From contig JBHJNL010000007.1 of NCBI GenBank assembly GCA_050330855.1, positions 62,001-126,000 on the forward strand: DNA of 64,000 nucleotides. The letters run 5' to 3'. Below, in pieces: positions 33,645 to 42,842 of the stretch. The position numbers were made by a program, and so were the translations under genes. The notes below the pieces were generated by a model, which saw nothing but the letters and a program-made list of their open reading frames with translations, was not told the origin of the DNA and made no database searches. Within the stretch, counting starts at the first letter, position 1; each line of letters opens with the position of its first letter. The stretch is from RCC1774 sp050330855. Lineage in GTDB: Bacteria > Cyanobacteriota > Cyanobacteriia > Thermosynechococcales > Thermosynechococcaceae.

Positions 33645-35726
33645 ATGAATAAAATCACTTCACTTCTTCACAGGCATTGGCTGCCCCTCGCCGGAATCAA
33701 TGTTGGGATCTTTTCCTTGGCAGCCTGCAGCATGATCTTCATTCCTAAAGTATGGACGGCTCAAGCTGAACTGATCGTACCGGACACAACGAATGATCTT
33801 GAGGCCAATTTAGGCACCCTAGGTAACCTCAGCAACAGCGATGGTGCCTCCTACACGCAACAAATAAATCCCTTGAACAGCTTGACTTCGGTCATTTTAA
33901 GTGGCGATACGATCCGGTCTGTATGGCAGGGCGATCCTGAAAAGAACGAGTACCCACGACTCCAAAGCTATAAAGCTCTATTTGCGCTGTCGCCCCAAAG
34001 TCAGTCCACGGTTTTAACCCTGCAGGCTGACGGATCTAGCCCCGACCTTGCTAAAAAACGGGCAAGTGATCTCATTGAGACATTACAAAATCGCTTAAGT
34101 GAGCTTCGCGCAGGAGACGTCAGCGAGAGAGCAAAGTTCTTGAAGGTAAAACTAGACAAAGCCCGTCAAGACTTAAATAGAAGTCGTTCTACCCTCACTC
34201 AATTTAAGCAACGCTCCAACTTGGTGAGTAGTGATGAGCAAACCGGAAAGCTGATTGAAACGCTCAGCACGCTGACCGATCAAAAAGTTCAGCTTTTAGC
34301 TGAAGCAGATGCCCGTGATACTCAGGTCAACGTGCTTTCGGCCCGTTTGAACCTTAGCCCTGAAGCAGCCGTTCGCTCCCTTAAATTAGGCGAAAATAAG
34401 ACCTATGATCAAGACCGAGAGAGACTTTCAGATATTGAGGCCCAACTTGCTGCAAAACGCACACAGTTGACCGACCAGAACCCAGAAGTTCAGACATTAA
34501 TTGAGCAACGTCAATCCCTTAAACGACAGCTCAGCAGTCAACTGAACCAAGCGGCAGCGCAGAACACAGACGTAGGCTCAGGGGATAATTCTGCCGCATT
34601 ACTTCAGCAGTTGGTTCTGGCAGAAAGCGAGTCGCAATCACTACGGCGGCAGGCAAATCAACTGCAGAGCCAAATTGACCAAAAGCAGGCGACGTTAACA
34701 GCCCTTCCTGCCCAGCAGAGTCGCTTGCTCGATCTACAGCGACAGTATGATATTGCTGAAGGCATTTATAAGGGAATTGTGGCTCAGATTGAGCAAACGA
34801 ATCTCAGTTCATTTAGCACTTACCCTAGTGTCCAGTTGCTAGATCAGCCTGATGTCGATCCCCGTCCCACTAGCCCCAACCGACGCCTAATTGTCTTAGG
34901 AGCTTTGCTCAGTGCTGGTCTCAGTAGTCTCGCAGTGATTCTCTGGCTAGAAAATTGGAATCCTTTCCTCAGACCTTCTGATCTAGAGGCAACGGCTCTA
35001 CCCATTCTCAGAAGAATTCCTAAATTTCAGGGTCTAGAGGCCAGCACCGATCTAAGATTTGAAACTGCGGTAGAGCTACAGCGACTCGCTTCTTTCATTA
35101 GCATGACGCCTCTACCCAAAGGTCGTCTATTAATTAGCAGTAGCGAAGCCGGTGAAGGCAAGACAACGATCACAATTGGACTTGCGATCGCACTCACAAC
35201 CTTGGGATTTCGGGTGTTAGTGGTCGATGGGGACTGGTATCAAGCTGACCTGAGTCAACGGCTCGGTTACGGGAACTATGGTTTATCCGATTACCAAGGA
35301 TTGCCGGTCGAAATTCGCCCTAATCTCGACCTGCTACCCATTACCCCTCGCCCTGAGGGGATGCCGGAATATATTGCCAGCGGTACCTTTGCCCACCACT
35401 TGAGTGAAGCTCAGACAGGAGGAGGCTATGACTACGTGTTAGTGGACAGCCCCCCCATTAGCTTAACCAATGAGACCATGCTGATGGCTAGGGCTATTTC
35501 CCAAGTTCTGCTTGTTGTTTGGCCTGGGAAGAGTAAGCGCAAGTTTTTCGCTGACGGGATTGATCAGTTAAAGCGTCATCATGCCCAAATTATGGGCCTC
35601 GTGATTAATGGTGAAGCGGCTCCCCGTGAGCGCTATCAGTATCGAATTATGGCTGGATTAGCAAAAACACTCGTGCATGTCGATGCTAAGGTCAGCCGAA
35701 ATGACGACCTTGATGGTTCATCATAA
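33645..35726 (+). CDS. Wzc-like polysaccharide co-polymerase with BY-kinase-type ATPase
   Basis: A 693-aa inner-membrane protein that controls polysaccharide chain length and export. A first membrane helix (about 12-32) is followed by a Wzz domain, a long coiled-coil periplasmic region (about 160-370), a second helix after a Pro-rich segment (PDVDPRPTSPNRR, about 420-440), and a cytoplasmic ATPase with Walker A EAGEGKTT (Lys506), Walker A' VLVVDGDWYQADLS and Walker B YDYVLVDSPP. The C-terminal tail has no tyrosine cluster; only one Tyr pair (YQYR) lies near the end, so classic autophosphorylation may be limited. It starts 12 bp after the Alg13-like gene. Confidence 0.9.
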   Translation: MNKITSLLHRHWLPLAGINVGIFSLAACSMIFIPKVWTAQAELIVPDTTNDLEANLGTLGNLSNSDGASYTQQINPLNSLTSVILSGDTIRSVWQGDPEKNEYPRLQSYKALFALSPQSQSTVLTLQADGSSPDLAKKRASDLIETLQNRLSELRAGDVSERAKFLKVKLDKARQDLNRSRSTLTQFKQRSNLVSSDEQTGKLIETLSTLTDQKVQLLAEADARDTQVNVLSARLNLSPEAAVRSLKLGENKTYDQDRERLSDIEAQLAAKRTQLTDQNPEVQTLIEQRQSLKRQLSSQLNQAAAQNTDVGSGDNSAALLQQLVLAESESQSLRRQANQLQSQIDQKQATLTALPAQQSRLLDLQRQYDIAEGIYKGIVAQIEQTNLSSFSTYPSVQLLDQPDVDPRPTSPNRRLIVLGALLSAGLSSLAVILWLENWNPFLRPSDLEATALPILRRIPKFQGLEASTDLRFETAVELQRLASFISMTPLPKGRLLISSSEAGEGKTTITIGLAIALTTLGFRVLVVDGDWYQADLSQRLGYGNYGLSDYQGLPVEIRPNLDLLPITPRPEGMPEYIASGTFAHHLSEAQTGGGYDYVLVDSPPISLTNETMLMARAISQVLLVVWPGKSKRKFFADGIDQLKRHHAQIMGLVINGEAAPRERYQYRIMAGLAKTLVHVDAKVSRNDDLDGSS

Positions 35727-35740
35727 TTTGAGTCGAAGTT

Positions 35741-37150
35741 TTGAGGCAATCGCAACCCTTGCTGGAATCACACCTTCAAAATAGATCGCAACCCCTTGCT
35801 CCTCTTTTCTCAGGCATATGGATACAGTGGCAAGCACTCACCCGATCAGAGCAAGTTGTTTGTGCCTGCATTTTGCTCACACCGATCTGGTGGCTATGGG
35901 GATGGAGCTATCTCCAACTTCTGTTCACGACAGGACTGCTGGCCTATGAGCTAAGACAAACTAGAACATTAGATCTACAACGCCCCAGCGTAGTTGTGGT
36001 GTCAATGTTTATTTTTGGCTTCTATGGGCTGTTTAGTAATTATTTTTATTACCAGTGGAATCATTTAGCACTGAATCCGAGAAGCTTGATAAGTGACCTA
36101 GACACCTGGGTTGCTCCGGGCATTATTTTATGGTTTGTCCAGTCAAAAAATATTCGAGTTCGCCTTAATGTTGTAGCATGGGCCTTTTCTATCTTGGTGG
36201 GCCTCATGTTTTTGATGTGGCTCTGGATTTATTTTATCGGACAACAAGGAGCCTACAACCCACCCCAAAGCTTGTTTGGCCTGCTGACCGGGAAAAGCAA
36301 ACTTTATATCAATGGGGCTGGAAACTCAAATTATTTAATTCCCTATCGGCCCGACGATAGCTCATTACCAGGATTAGTGCGATATGTATCCTTTTTTCAT
36401 GGCCCGGAGTCATTTGCACTGGTAACAGGCTTTGTGAGCTTACTTGCCCTTGATCTTAAAAACAGAGTATGGTCGTTCACGCTTTTAAGCAGCACTATTA
36501 TTCTTCTTTTGCTCAGTGGCACACGCTCAGCTTGGATTGCCTTTGCGGTTGTATTTTGTATCAGGTATCTCATTAAAGCGGGTAAAACAGGAAGCATGGT
36601 CTGGCTTTGTGCGGCGTTAGCAGCGATCTCTTTTACCGTTTTGTGTGTTCCGCCGGTGACTAATCTTGTGCTCGGCACCGTTCAAAATACAGCCCAAACA
36701 ACGGCAGACCTACGTGCTGACTCGACTGAAGTGCGAGGGGAGATCTATCGAAGAACCTTAGATGGAATTAGTAATAGCTCTGAATCTCAATTTTGGCTGG
36801 GGCATATTATTGAGGGAGAGACCGTATTGCCCGGATATGAGCCAGCTAGAGTTGGAACACATAGTTTTTATCTTGGATCTCTCCTTTATCGTCAAGGCAT
36901 TGTAGGAACCATCAGCTTCGCTGTGTTCTGGATTGCTTGGATACAGTGGCTATATCAAACAAAAACAGATAGATATCTAGCCAGTTTTCTAATTATCATT
37001 CTTCTCAGTTTGACCTTCTGTGTAATGGCATTTGAATCAACGATTATTCCTATTCTCCTAATTTCAGGCGTTATTAGTAAAAATCTAGATCATTCAGGCC
37101 TGCACCAAAAAAAGACGTCATCGCTGAGTCAAACTTCTCATTGCCCATGA
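35741..37150 (+). CDS. Wzy-like O-antigen polymerase/ligase
   Basis: A 469-aa protein with about ten membrane segments and a large loop in the second half. SGTRSAWIAF and GTHSFYLGSLLYRQGIVG are typical of the Wzy_C/O-antigen ligase superfamily. In a Wzx/Wzy pathway it joins lipid-linked repeat units on the outer face of the inner membrane. The start appears to be TTG at 35741, since no ATG or GTG lies near the N-terminus; this start is not certain. Its stop overlaps the start of the next glycosyltransferase (ATGA). Confidence 0.85.
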   Translation: MRQSQPLLESHLQNRSQPLAPLFSGIWIQWQALTRSEQVVCACILLTPIWWLWGWSYLQLLFTTGLLAYELRQTRTLDLQRPSVVVVSMFIFGFYGLFSNYFYYQWNHLALNPRSLISDLDTWVAPGIILWFVQSKNIRVRLNVVAWAFSILVGLMFLMWLWIYFIGQQGAYNPPQSLFGLLTGKSKLYINGAGNSNYLIPYRPDDSSLPGLVRYVSFFHGPESFALVTGFVSLLALDLKNRVWSFTLLSSTIILLLLSGTRSAWIAFAVVFCIRYLIKAGKTGSMVWLCAALAAISFTVLCVPPVTNLVLGTVQNTAQTTADLRADSTEVRGEIYRRTLDGISNSSESQFWLGHIIEGETVLPGYEPARVGTHSFYLGSLLYRQGIVGTISFAVFWIAWIQWLYQTKTDRYLASFLIIILLSLTFCVMAFESTIIPILLISGVISKNLDHSGLHQKKTSSLSQTSHCP

Positions 37151-38157
37151 ATCGTCAAGACGTTGATATTACCCCTCAAGTTGACCATTCTCCTTTGTTT
37201 AGCATTGTTATCACTAACTATAACTATGGATGCTTTCTTAGGGAATCAATCGACAGTATTTTATCACAGACATACAATAATTTTGAACTCATTGTCGTAG
37301 ATGATGGTTCATCAGATAACTCCATTGAAATTATCAACTCTTACGGCAATGAGATTATTTCAGTTTTTCAAGAAAATCATGGCATGAGTGCCGCTCGAAA
37401 TGTGGGCTTTAGAAAGTCGATAGGGACACTCCTCTCCTTTTTAGATGCTGATGATTTTTATCAGCCAGACCGGCTAAGTAGAGTTGTAGAGACCTTTAAT
37501 GAGAATCCAGACTGGATTATGTTGAGTCACCTTTGGATTACCGTGGATAGCACGGGAAGACCTACCGGCAGAAGTACGAGCACTATTCTAAGTCATGGAG
37601 ATGTACGCCCTCTACTTTTGAAATGGGGTAAATATGCCTCTGGTATTACCTCTGCACTCGCATTCCGTCGTGCGGCTCTTGCCCAAATCATGCCCGTGTC
37701 AGGAAATCTAGGATTAGATTCCTATGCGAATGCTGCCTTGCCTTTTTATGGTCAGATCGGCAGGATTAATCAACCCTTAATGTTTTACCGCATTCATGGC
37801 AGCAATCAGCGGGCGCATAGCACAGATATTAGCAGACTGATTCAACAGCGAGAGGCGATCGCAACCTTCATCAATCAGGCTGCAAAACAACAGGGTCTAA
37901 GTGAGACTTTTGATATCTATAATGATGTTGACCACCAAGTCTATAAAATTGTGGCTCAGGGCAAAGCGTCATTAACAGAGATTCTCCGAATCATTTGGCT
38001 TTCTATTCGTGAGTCACTTGATATTAAGCGCAGCTTTCGAGATTTTTCAATTAGACTCTTAACTAGAGTTATTTCTACTTTTCCTGGGCAAGGAATTCTT
38101 TTACTCCGTCATGGACTACGCGGATATTGTCGTATTCAACTCTTCAGGAAAATCTAG
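37147..38157 (+). CDS. GT2 glycosyltransferase (first of a paralogous pair)
   Basis: A 336-aa cytoplasmic GT-A enzyme: FSIVITNYNYGCFLRESIDSILSQTY, VVDDGSSDNS and the DxD-like FLDADDFYQPDRL are intact. It is clearly paralogous to the product of 39220-40284: both share LLLKWGxYAS, a YRxHGxNxRA motif and LIQQREA. Likely role: addition of one sugar of the exopolysaccharide repeat unit. The ATG at 37147 overlaps the stop of the polymerase gene. The gene ends just before a strong hairpin. Confidence 0.9.
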   Translation: MNRQDVDITPQVDHSPLFSIVITNYNYGCFLRESIDSILSQTYNNFELIVVDDGSSDNSIEIINSYGNEIISVFQENHGMSAARNVGFRKSIGTLLSFLDADDFYQPDRLSRVVETFNENPDWIMLSHLWITVDSTGRPTGRSTSTILSHGDVRPLLLKWGKYASGITSALAFRRAALAQIMPVSGNLGLDSYANAALPFYGQIGRINQPLMFYRIHGSNQRAHSTDISRLIQQREAIATFINQAAKQQGLSETFDIYNDVDHQVYKIVAQGKASLTEILRIIWLSIRESLDIKRSFRDFSIRLLTRVISTFPGQGILLLRHGLRGYCRIQLFRKI

Positions 38158-38173
38158 CACAAAAAACAGTTTT

Positions 38174-38208
38174 CATTGTAGACAAGCAGGCTCTCCTTGT
38201 CTACAATG
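38174..38208. terminator. Strong hairpin between convergent genes
   Basis: A perfect 13-bp inverted repeat, CATTGTAGACAAG/CTTGTCTACAATG, with a 9-nt loop. On the minus strand it is followed by AAAACTGTTTTTT; on the plus strand no T-tract follows at once. It lies between the end of a plus-strand glycosyltransferase gene and the end of a minus-strand membrane-protein gene and probably serves as a shared terminator. Confidence 0.7.
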
Positions 38209-38267
38209 AGTGAATGAGTAATGGATAATATCATTCATCTATGCTAAGAGTGACTGATATTATTCTA

Positions 38268-38846
38268 TTAGGGGAATAAGTCACGCTGAGAACTATCTTG
38301 ATATATTGAGGTAATACCTAGTCTAAAGTAATAAACTAAAAAGCTAATGATTCCAGTTAACTTCGCACCGTCTTCAAACAAATAAGAGTTAATACTGTGC
38401 GGCTCAATCACGTCTAGAAAAATCGAAATAAAGAAACAAGTGCAGGCTATAATCAGTAGAATATATTCTGTTGAAGCAATGAAATCATAGAACTTATAAA
38501 TATATATACATATGCAGAGAATATAAAACAAGAAAATAAGTTTTTCCGAGAAACCAAAATAGGTAGATGATTTTTCATGGAGCAAAAATGCATCATCAAT
38601 ACCAAGCACAAAAGTGATTAGGCCCGAAGTGAATAGAAAGTTTTTAATCCTGCGATTTTTTGCAGATTTTGGCAGACTATAGCTACCAAAGATACAAATG
38701 GAAGACACTGCAGCCCACATTAAAATTCCAAACTGAGAAAGAATGCCAGTGTAGATTGAACCTCCTAAAAAAGAAATTGGATCTCGCGTCAATTCATCAA
38801 ATCCTATCCCTCCCCAAATATTGAGCATAATTATGGGGACAATCAA
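38268..38846 (-). CDS. Small AT-rich multi-pass membrane protein, start apparently frameshifted
   Basis: A 192-aa frame with four or five membrane helices, starting from TTG at 38846, and no family I recognise (GIDDAFLLHEKS is its most distinct stretch). The frame is open for 81 nt further upstream, and that part encodes a fitting N-terminal helix (ISLILFISGFLIVPI) but has no start codon. An ATG at 38926-38924 is in another frame, followed by a run of six A; one extra A would join it to the open frame (MKKIRSPFSFF...). The gene is much more AT-rich than its neighbours and reads against them. It may be a recent arrival, already damaged, or the run may be a sequencing error. Confidence 0.55.
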   Translation of the reverse strand: MIVPIIMLNIWGGIGFDELTRDPISFLGGSIYTGILSQFGILMWAAVSSICIFGSYSLPKSAKNRRIKNFLFTSGLITFVLGIDDAFLLHEKSSTYFGFSEKLIFLFYILCICIYIYKFYDFIASTEYILLIIACTCFFISIFLDVIEPHSINSYLFEDGAKLTGIISFLVYYFRLGITSIYQDSSQRDLFP

Positions 38847-38926
38847 AAATCCAGAGATAAATAGAATGAGTGAAATAGCAGATTCTGTCGACTTAAAAAA
38901 GGAGAAAGGAGAACGTATTTTTTCAT

Positions 38927-39219
38927 CTTAATAAACAATAATTCATCTTCGTTATAAAGCTAATTTCTATAGGCAAGCGTGATCTATTTAGGCAGCAAAC
39001 TAAGTAAAGTATAAGGCATAAGCAAAGAATAATTCTCTGATGAACTCTATTGCTTTTCTGGAGATTTGACTAGAGTATATTGAAAGAGCTATTTAGTGTG
39101 CATTTTAAGTTAATCCTGCTGCACGGCCCAAGATTTTATTAACCTTCACTTCTGTAAGTATAGAGAACTAGATTAATTCGTAAGTTTAGCAACTGATTTT
39201 TCCTGTTTATTATTTAGAT
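38927..39219. other. AT-rich intergenic region upstream of second GT2 gene
   Basis: About 290 bp, AT-rich, with no gene seen. It should hold promoters for the plus-strand glycosyltransferase and for the minus-strand membrane protein. I see no clear Shine-Dalgarno sequence before the ATG at 39220. Confidence 0.45.
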
Positions 39220-40284
39220 ATGCTGCACCCCAATGACTCAGCCTTAATTGATCAATCTCAAGACCTACCGTCAAAAGGCGGTAAGTCAGTGTTTCCACTT
39301 GTGAGTGTGATTATCAGTAACTATAACTATGCCCGTTTCTTGAGGCAGGCGATCGCAAGTGTCCTTAATCAAAGCTATCCCCACATTGAGATTATCATGG
39401 TGGATGACGGCTCTACGGATAATTCACAAGAAATTATTGAATCCTATGGCAATCTCATCATCCCTATCTTGCAACCCAATACAGGGCAAGAGTCCACCGT
39501 CAATGCCGGTTTTGAGCGTTCAACTGGTGATATCATCTGCTTTCTAGATGCCGACGATTACTTCCACCCCGAAAAACTAGCCAAAATTGTTCAAGGCTTT
39601 CTGGAGCATCCTGAATGGGTGCAGATTGGTCACTGCCATACCTCCGTTGATGCTGAAGATCACGTCATTGGGCGCAGCACATCCAATATTCTGAGCTGCG
39701 GTAATGTCAAGAATTTATTGCTGAAGTGGGGACGCTATGCTTCTGCCATTAGCTCTGGATTGGCCTGTCGCCGTTCACTGCTAGAGCAAGTGATGCCTCT
39801 CAAGTCCGGTTGGGGCATTGATACCTACCTCAATGTTGTGGCTCCGTTTTACGGAGAGGTTGGCGGTCTCAACGAATCGCTGATGTGCTATCGGATGCAT
39901 GGGAATAATATGAGAGCCTACAATGACAACCTAGACTATTTAATTCAGCAGCGGGAAGCCACGGCCCACTTTATTAATGCAACCGCCGCTGAGTCGGGTG
40001 TATCTGAGCAATTTGATATTCAAAATGATGCAGATTATCGCAGCTATCAGGTTATGCAGCGCGGAACCGGCTCAGCACGAGAGGGGATTCGCATTATCAT
40101 TTTGTCTTTAAGGGAGAGTGGGGCCATTGGTCGAGGTGTGGGCGACACATTGACTCGGTTGCTCTACCGCGCGATGGGGGCTTTGTTCCCACAGCAGGGT
40201 AAGCAGATTTTGCGTCTCGGTTTACGGGGTTACGCCCGATTTCAGTTTGCTCGCTTTCCTTTTTCGTCTCAGAGTCGAGCGTAA
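39220..40284 (+). CDS. GT2 glycosyltransferase (second of a paralogous pair)
   Basis: A 354-aa GT-A enzyme with VSVIISNYNYARFLRQAIASVLNQSY, MVDDGSTDNSQEI and FLDADDYFHPEKL. It is a clear paralogue of the product of 37147-38157 and shares long identical segments with it, so it may use a related donor or acceptor. Its stop (TAA, 40282-40284) overlaps the ATG of the next glycosyltransferase by one base, so the two are coupled. Confidence 0.9.
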   Translation: MLHPNDSALIDQSQDLPSKGGKSVFPLVSVIISNYNYARFLRQAIASVLNQSYPHIEIIMVDDGSTDNSQEIIESYGNLIIPILQPNTGQESTVNAGFERSTGDIICFLDADDYFHPEKLAKIVQGFLEHPEWVQIGHCHTSVDAEDHVIGRSTSNILSCGNVKNLLLKWGRYASAISSGLACRRSLLEQVMPLKSGWGIDTYLNVVAPFYGEVGGLNESLMCYRMHGNNMRAYNDNLDYLIQQREATAHFINATAAESGVSEQFDIQNDADYRSYQVMQRGTGSAREGIRIIILSLRESGAIGRGVGDTLTRLLYRAMGALFPQQGKQILRLGLRGYARFQFARFPFSSQSRA

Positions 40285-41480
40285 TGGCTATTAGCCCCTT
40301 CCCCAAGCTTTTGATTGTTCCCGGAAATTGTCAATCCCTTGGGGGAACGGTCACGGCTTTATCGGGTTTGATTCAAGGGTGGAAAGATTGTGCAGCTCTC
40401 TGGCAGCTTTGTGTGCTGGTTCAGTCTGACTCACTGCTGGAAACCTACTTGACCAATGCGGGGCATCATGACTGCTTAAGGGCGATCGCAGCCAAAGGTA
40501 AAGCAGATTTTCTAACCCAGGCTATAAGATGGGTCAACCAACAACCGATTTCATGGCCTTTACTGCTCGATAACACCGTTGAGAAAAGTTTAATGGTGCC
40601 CCTTATGCTCGCAGCTCCAAGGCTACGCCGGAGCGGTCGCCGTATCTATCATTTTTTTCATGATTCTGCTCGCTCTTATAATTTTTTAGGGTATTGCCTT
40701 CGCAAGCTGGCCTTTAGCAGTTTAGCCCCTGCCGCAATCTGTAACTCAGAATATACCGCAACCCAGGTAAAGTGGCTGATTTCCAACATTGCCGGTATTC
40801 AACGTCCCACCTTTGATGTCAAGCGGTTTCAAAGGATTAACTTGATGCAACCGCCCCCTCCTGACCTGCAGCCGATTCTAGACTCTGGAGCATGCATCAT
40901 CTTGAATCCCTCTCGAATTACCGAGCCGGGGATCATGAATGATAAAAATTTGATGACTCTGATTTTAATGTTGGCCCATCTCAGTAACCAAGGACAGAAC
41001 TATCACCTTGTTTTGATGGGGGAAGATGACACACCGGGTGAAATTTATGTTCAGCAACTGCGAGCCTATGCTGAACAGGCCGGGGTCAGCGATTCTTTAA
41101 CTATTCTGCCACCTAGTTTTGAGATTGAGACTTATTACTGGCATGCAGGTATTGTGGTGACGCTGGCCCCCAGGGAACCGTTTGGGTTGATTGTTGTGGA
41201 GGCGATCGCAGCGGGCATCCCGGTTGTGGGCAGCTCGTCGGGGGGAATTGGCGAAACGTTAGGCCAGTTTGCACCGATATGGAGAGTGGATCCTCATAAT
41301 CCTGTTGCTGCGGCTCAAACAGTTCTGCAAGTCCTGCAAGATCCTAGAACATCAGAGTTTGTACTTGAGGGACAAAAGTGGGTATATCAAAACTGCGATA
41401 CTGTCCATCAAGCCCGTAATATGATGCAGATTATAGGGATAGAAGCATCTGTTGCTCCCCATGAAGTCTCTGCTCACTAA
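40284..41480 (+). CDS. GT4 glycosyltransferase
   Basis: A 398-aa GT-B enzyme. The N-terminal half has LLIVPGNCQSLGGT, and the C-terminal half carries ILNPSRITEPG and the donor-binding EPFGLIVVEAIAAGIPVVGSSSGGIGE typical of family GT4. It should add a sugar to the exopolysaccharide repeat unit from a nucleotide-sugar in the cytoplasm. The linkage and donor cannot be named. Confidence 0.88.
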   Translation: MAISPFPKLLIVPGNCQSLGGTVTALSGLIQGWKDCAALWQLCVLVQSDSLLETYLTNAGHHDCLRAIAAKGKADFLTQAIRWVNQQPISWPLLLDNTVEKSLMVPLMLAAPRLRRSGRRIYHFFHDSARSYNFLGYCLRKLAFSSLAPAAICNSEYTATQVKWLISNIAGIQRPTFDVKRFQRINLMQPPPPDLQPILDSGACIILNPSRITEPGIMNDKNLMTLILMLAHLSNQGQNYHLVLMGEDDTPGEIYVQQLRAYAEQAGVSDSLTILPPSFEIETYYWHAGIVVTLAPREPFGLIVVEAIAAGIPVVGSSSGGIGETLGQFAPIWRVDPHNPVAAAQTVLQVLQDPRTSEFVLEGQKWVYQNCDTVHQARNMMQIIGIEASVAPHEVSAH

Positions 41481-41543
41481 GAAACTTAGATCTTTAGGCA
41501 CAGAAAACGACAAACGCATCCTATTTTGCAAGACTCGAACGTA

Positions 41544-42809
41544 ATGGCAACCTCAAAGAATATTAAACAGCTTGCACTCCTTGGTGGCGATCCCGCCCTT
41601 GCATGGGTCACTCCAGAGCGTTTAGTGAGCAAGGAAGCGATAGAGGCAGTGACTGCGATCGCAGCCAGCGGTCAGTGGTGGATGGGGAAAGAAGGTCATC
41701 CCGCAGTACAAACATTAGAAGCTGCGATGAGCCAATCTCAGGGAACCCAGTATGCCCTAGGGATCACCAATGGAAACCATGCCATCGAAATACTTCTCCG
41801 GAATGTGGGGGTTGGCGTTGGCGATCAGGTCGTTATACCCGCCTATGCCCCATCTTCAGTGGCCACAGCCGTGCTCATTATTGGCGCTATCCCAGTATTA
41901 GTAGATGTCTGTCTCGACACCATGACCATGGATCCAGAGGCACTCCTAGGCAGCATCACACCAAGGGTGAAAGCCATTCTTTACCATCACTTATCAGGAG
42001 TGGCTGGAGCAATCGATCGCATCTTGACTATGGCGAAAGAGCATCATCTACCCGTCATTGAAGATTGTCGCTATGCCTATGGCGCTCAGTCTAAAGGCCG
42101 CCCAGTGGGTAGCCTTGGTACGGCTGGAGCCTTTGACTTCCAACGCGATCAGATGGTATCGGGAGGCGAGGGAGGTATAATTGTCACTCACGATGAAGAC
42201 CTCTATGAACGCTGCTGGAGTCAACACAACTGCGGTCGCCGACGAGGGAAGTCACGCGGCGAGTATTTTGAAGTGGGCAGCAACTATCGAATGGCGGCGT
42301 TTCAGGCTGCACTGATTCAGGTACAGCAGAAGCGCTGGGCCACCGAACTCCCGCAGTTTTTACAAAATCTAGCTCATATGGATCAAGCTCTAGTGCAAAT
42401 TGAGGGTTTGATGCCTCAATATCGTGATCCCCAAGATCAAGCGCCGACCTGGCGTTATTTATTTCGCTATGATCCCCAAGCTTTTCAGAGTCTACCGATC
42501 GCATTGTTGATCAAAGCACTTCAGACTGAAGGAGTGCCGTGCGAACCCTCACCCTATTACGCTCTTAGTCAAACACCCCTGCTCCAAAACCATCGATTTG
42601 GTCTTGGCAAATCTGCTATTCAAGGCTCGTCATATCCAGATAATGGCCGTCAAGCTTTTCTTGGTGCCGAACAGCTCGCCCAGACCGTTGTAGGGATACC
42701 CTACTCGTTTTTTTTGGGAGCCACCCCTCCCCCGACTAAAATCATTGAGGCCGTCGAGAAAGTCCGCCATCACGCTCTTGAGCTAATTCGCAGTGCTGAA
42801 AGTGGTTAA
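41544..42809 (+). CDS. DegT/DnrJ/EryC1 family pseudoenzyme lacking the PLP lysine
   Basis: A 421-aa protein of the sugar aminotransferase fold (QLALLGG, ITNGNHAIEIL, VIEDCRYAYGAQSKG, SNYRMAAFQAALIQVQ). The lysine that binds PLP is replaced by Gln203: the paralogue at 44094 reads SFQGGKVITAGEGG, this one DFQRDQMVSGGEGG. Several other active-site positions also differ (RYAYG for AHAHG, YHHLSGV for PVHIAGV), whereas structural motifs are kept and the frame is intact. It cannot be an ordinary aminotransferase; it may be a regulatory partner of its paralogue or have a different chemistry, as some family members with His at this site do. I chose the ATG at 41544. Confidence 0.85.
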   Translation: MATSKNIKQLALLGGDPALAWVTPERLVSKEAIEAVTAIAASGQWWMGKEGHPAVQTLEAAMSQSQGTQYALGITNGNHAIEILLRNVGVGVGDQVVIPAYAPSSVATAVLIIGAIPVLVDVCLDTMTMDPEALLGSITPRVKAILYHHLSGVAGAIDRILTMAKEHHLPVIEDCRYAYGAQSKGRPVGSLGTAGAFDFQRDQMVSGGEGGIIVTHDEDLYERCWSQHNCGRRRGKSRGEYFEVGSNYRMAAFQAALIQVQQKRWATELPQFLQNLAHMDQALVQIEGLMPQYRDPQDQAPTWRYLFRYDPQAFQSLPIALLIKALQTEGVPCEPSPYYALSQTPLLQNHRFGLGKSAIQGSSYPDNGRQAFLGAEQLAQTVVGIPYSFFLGATPPPTKIIEAVEKVRHHALELIRSAESG

Positions 42810-42842
42810 GGCAAAAGTTCGTCACTCCTAGCTAATGCTCAT

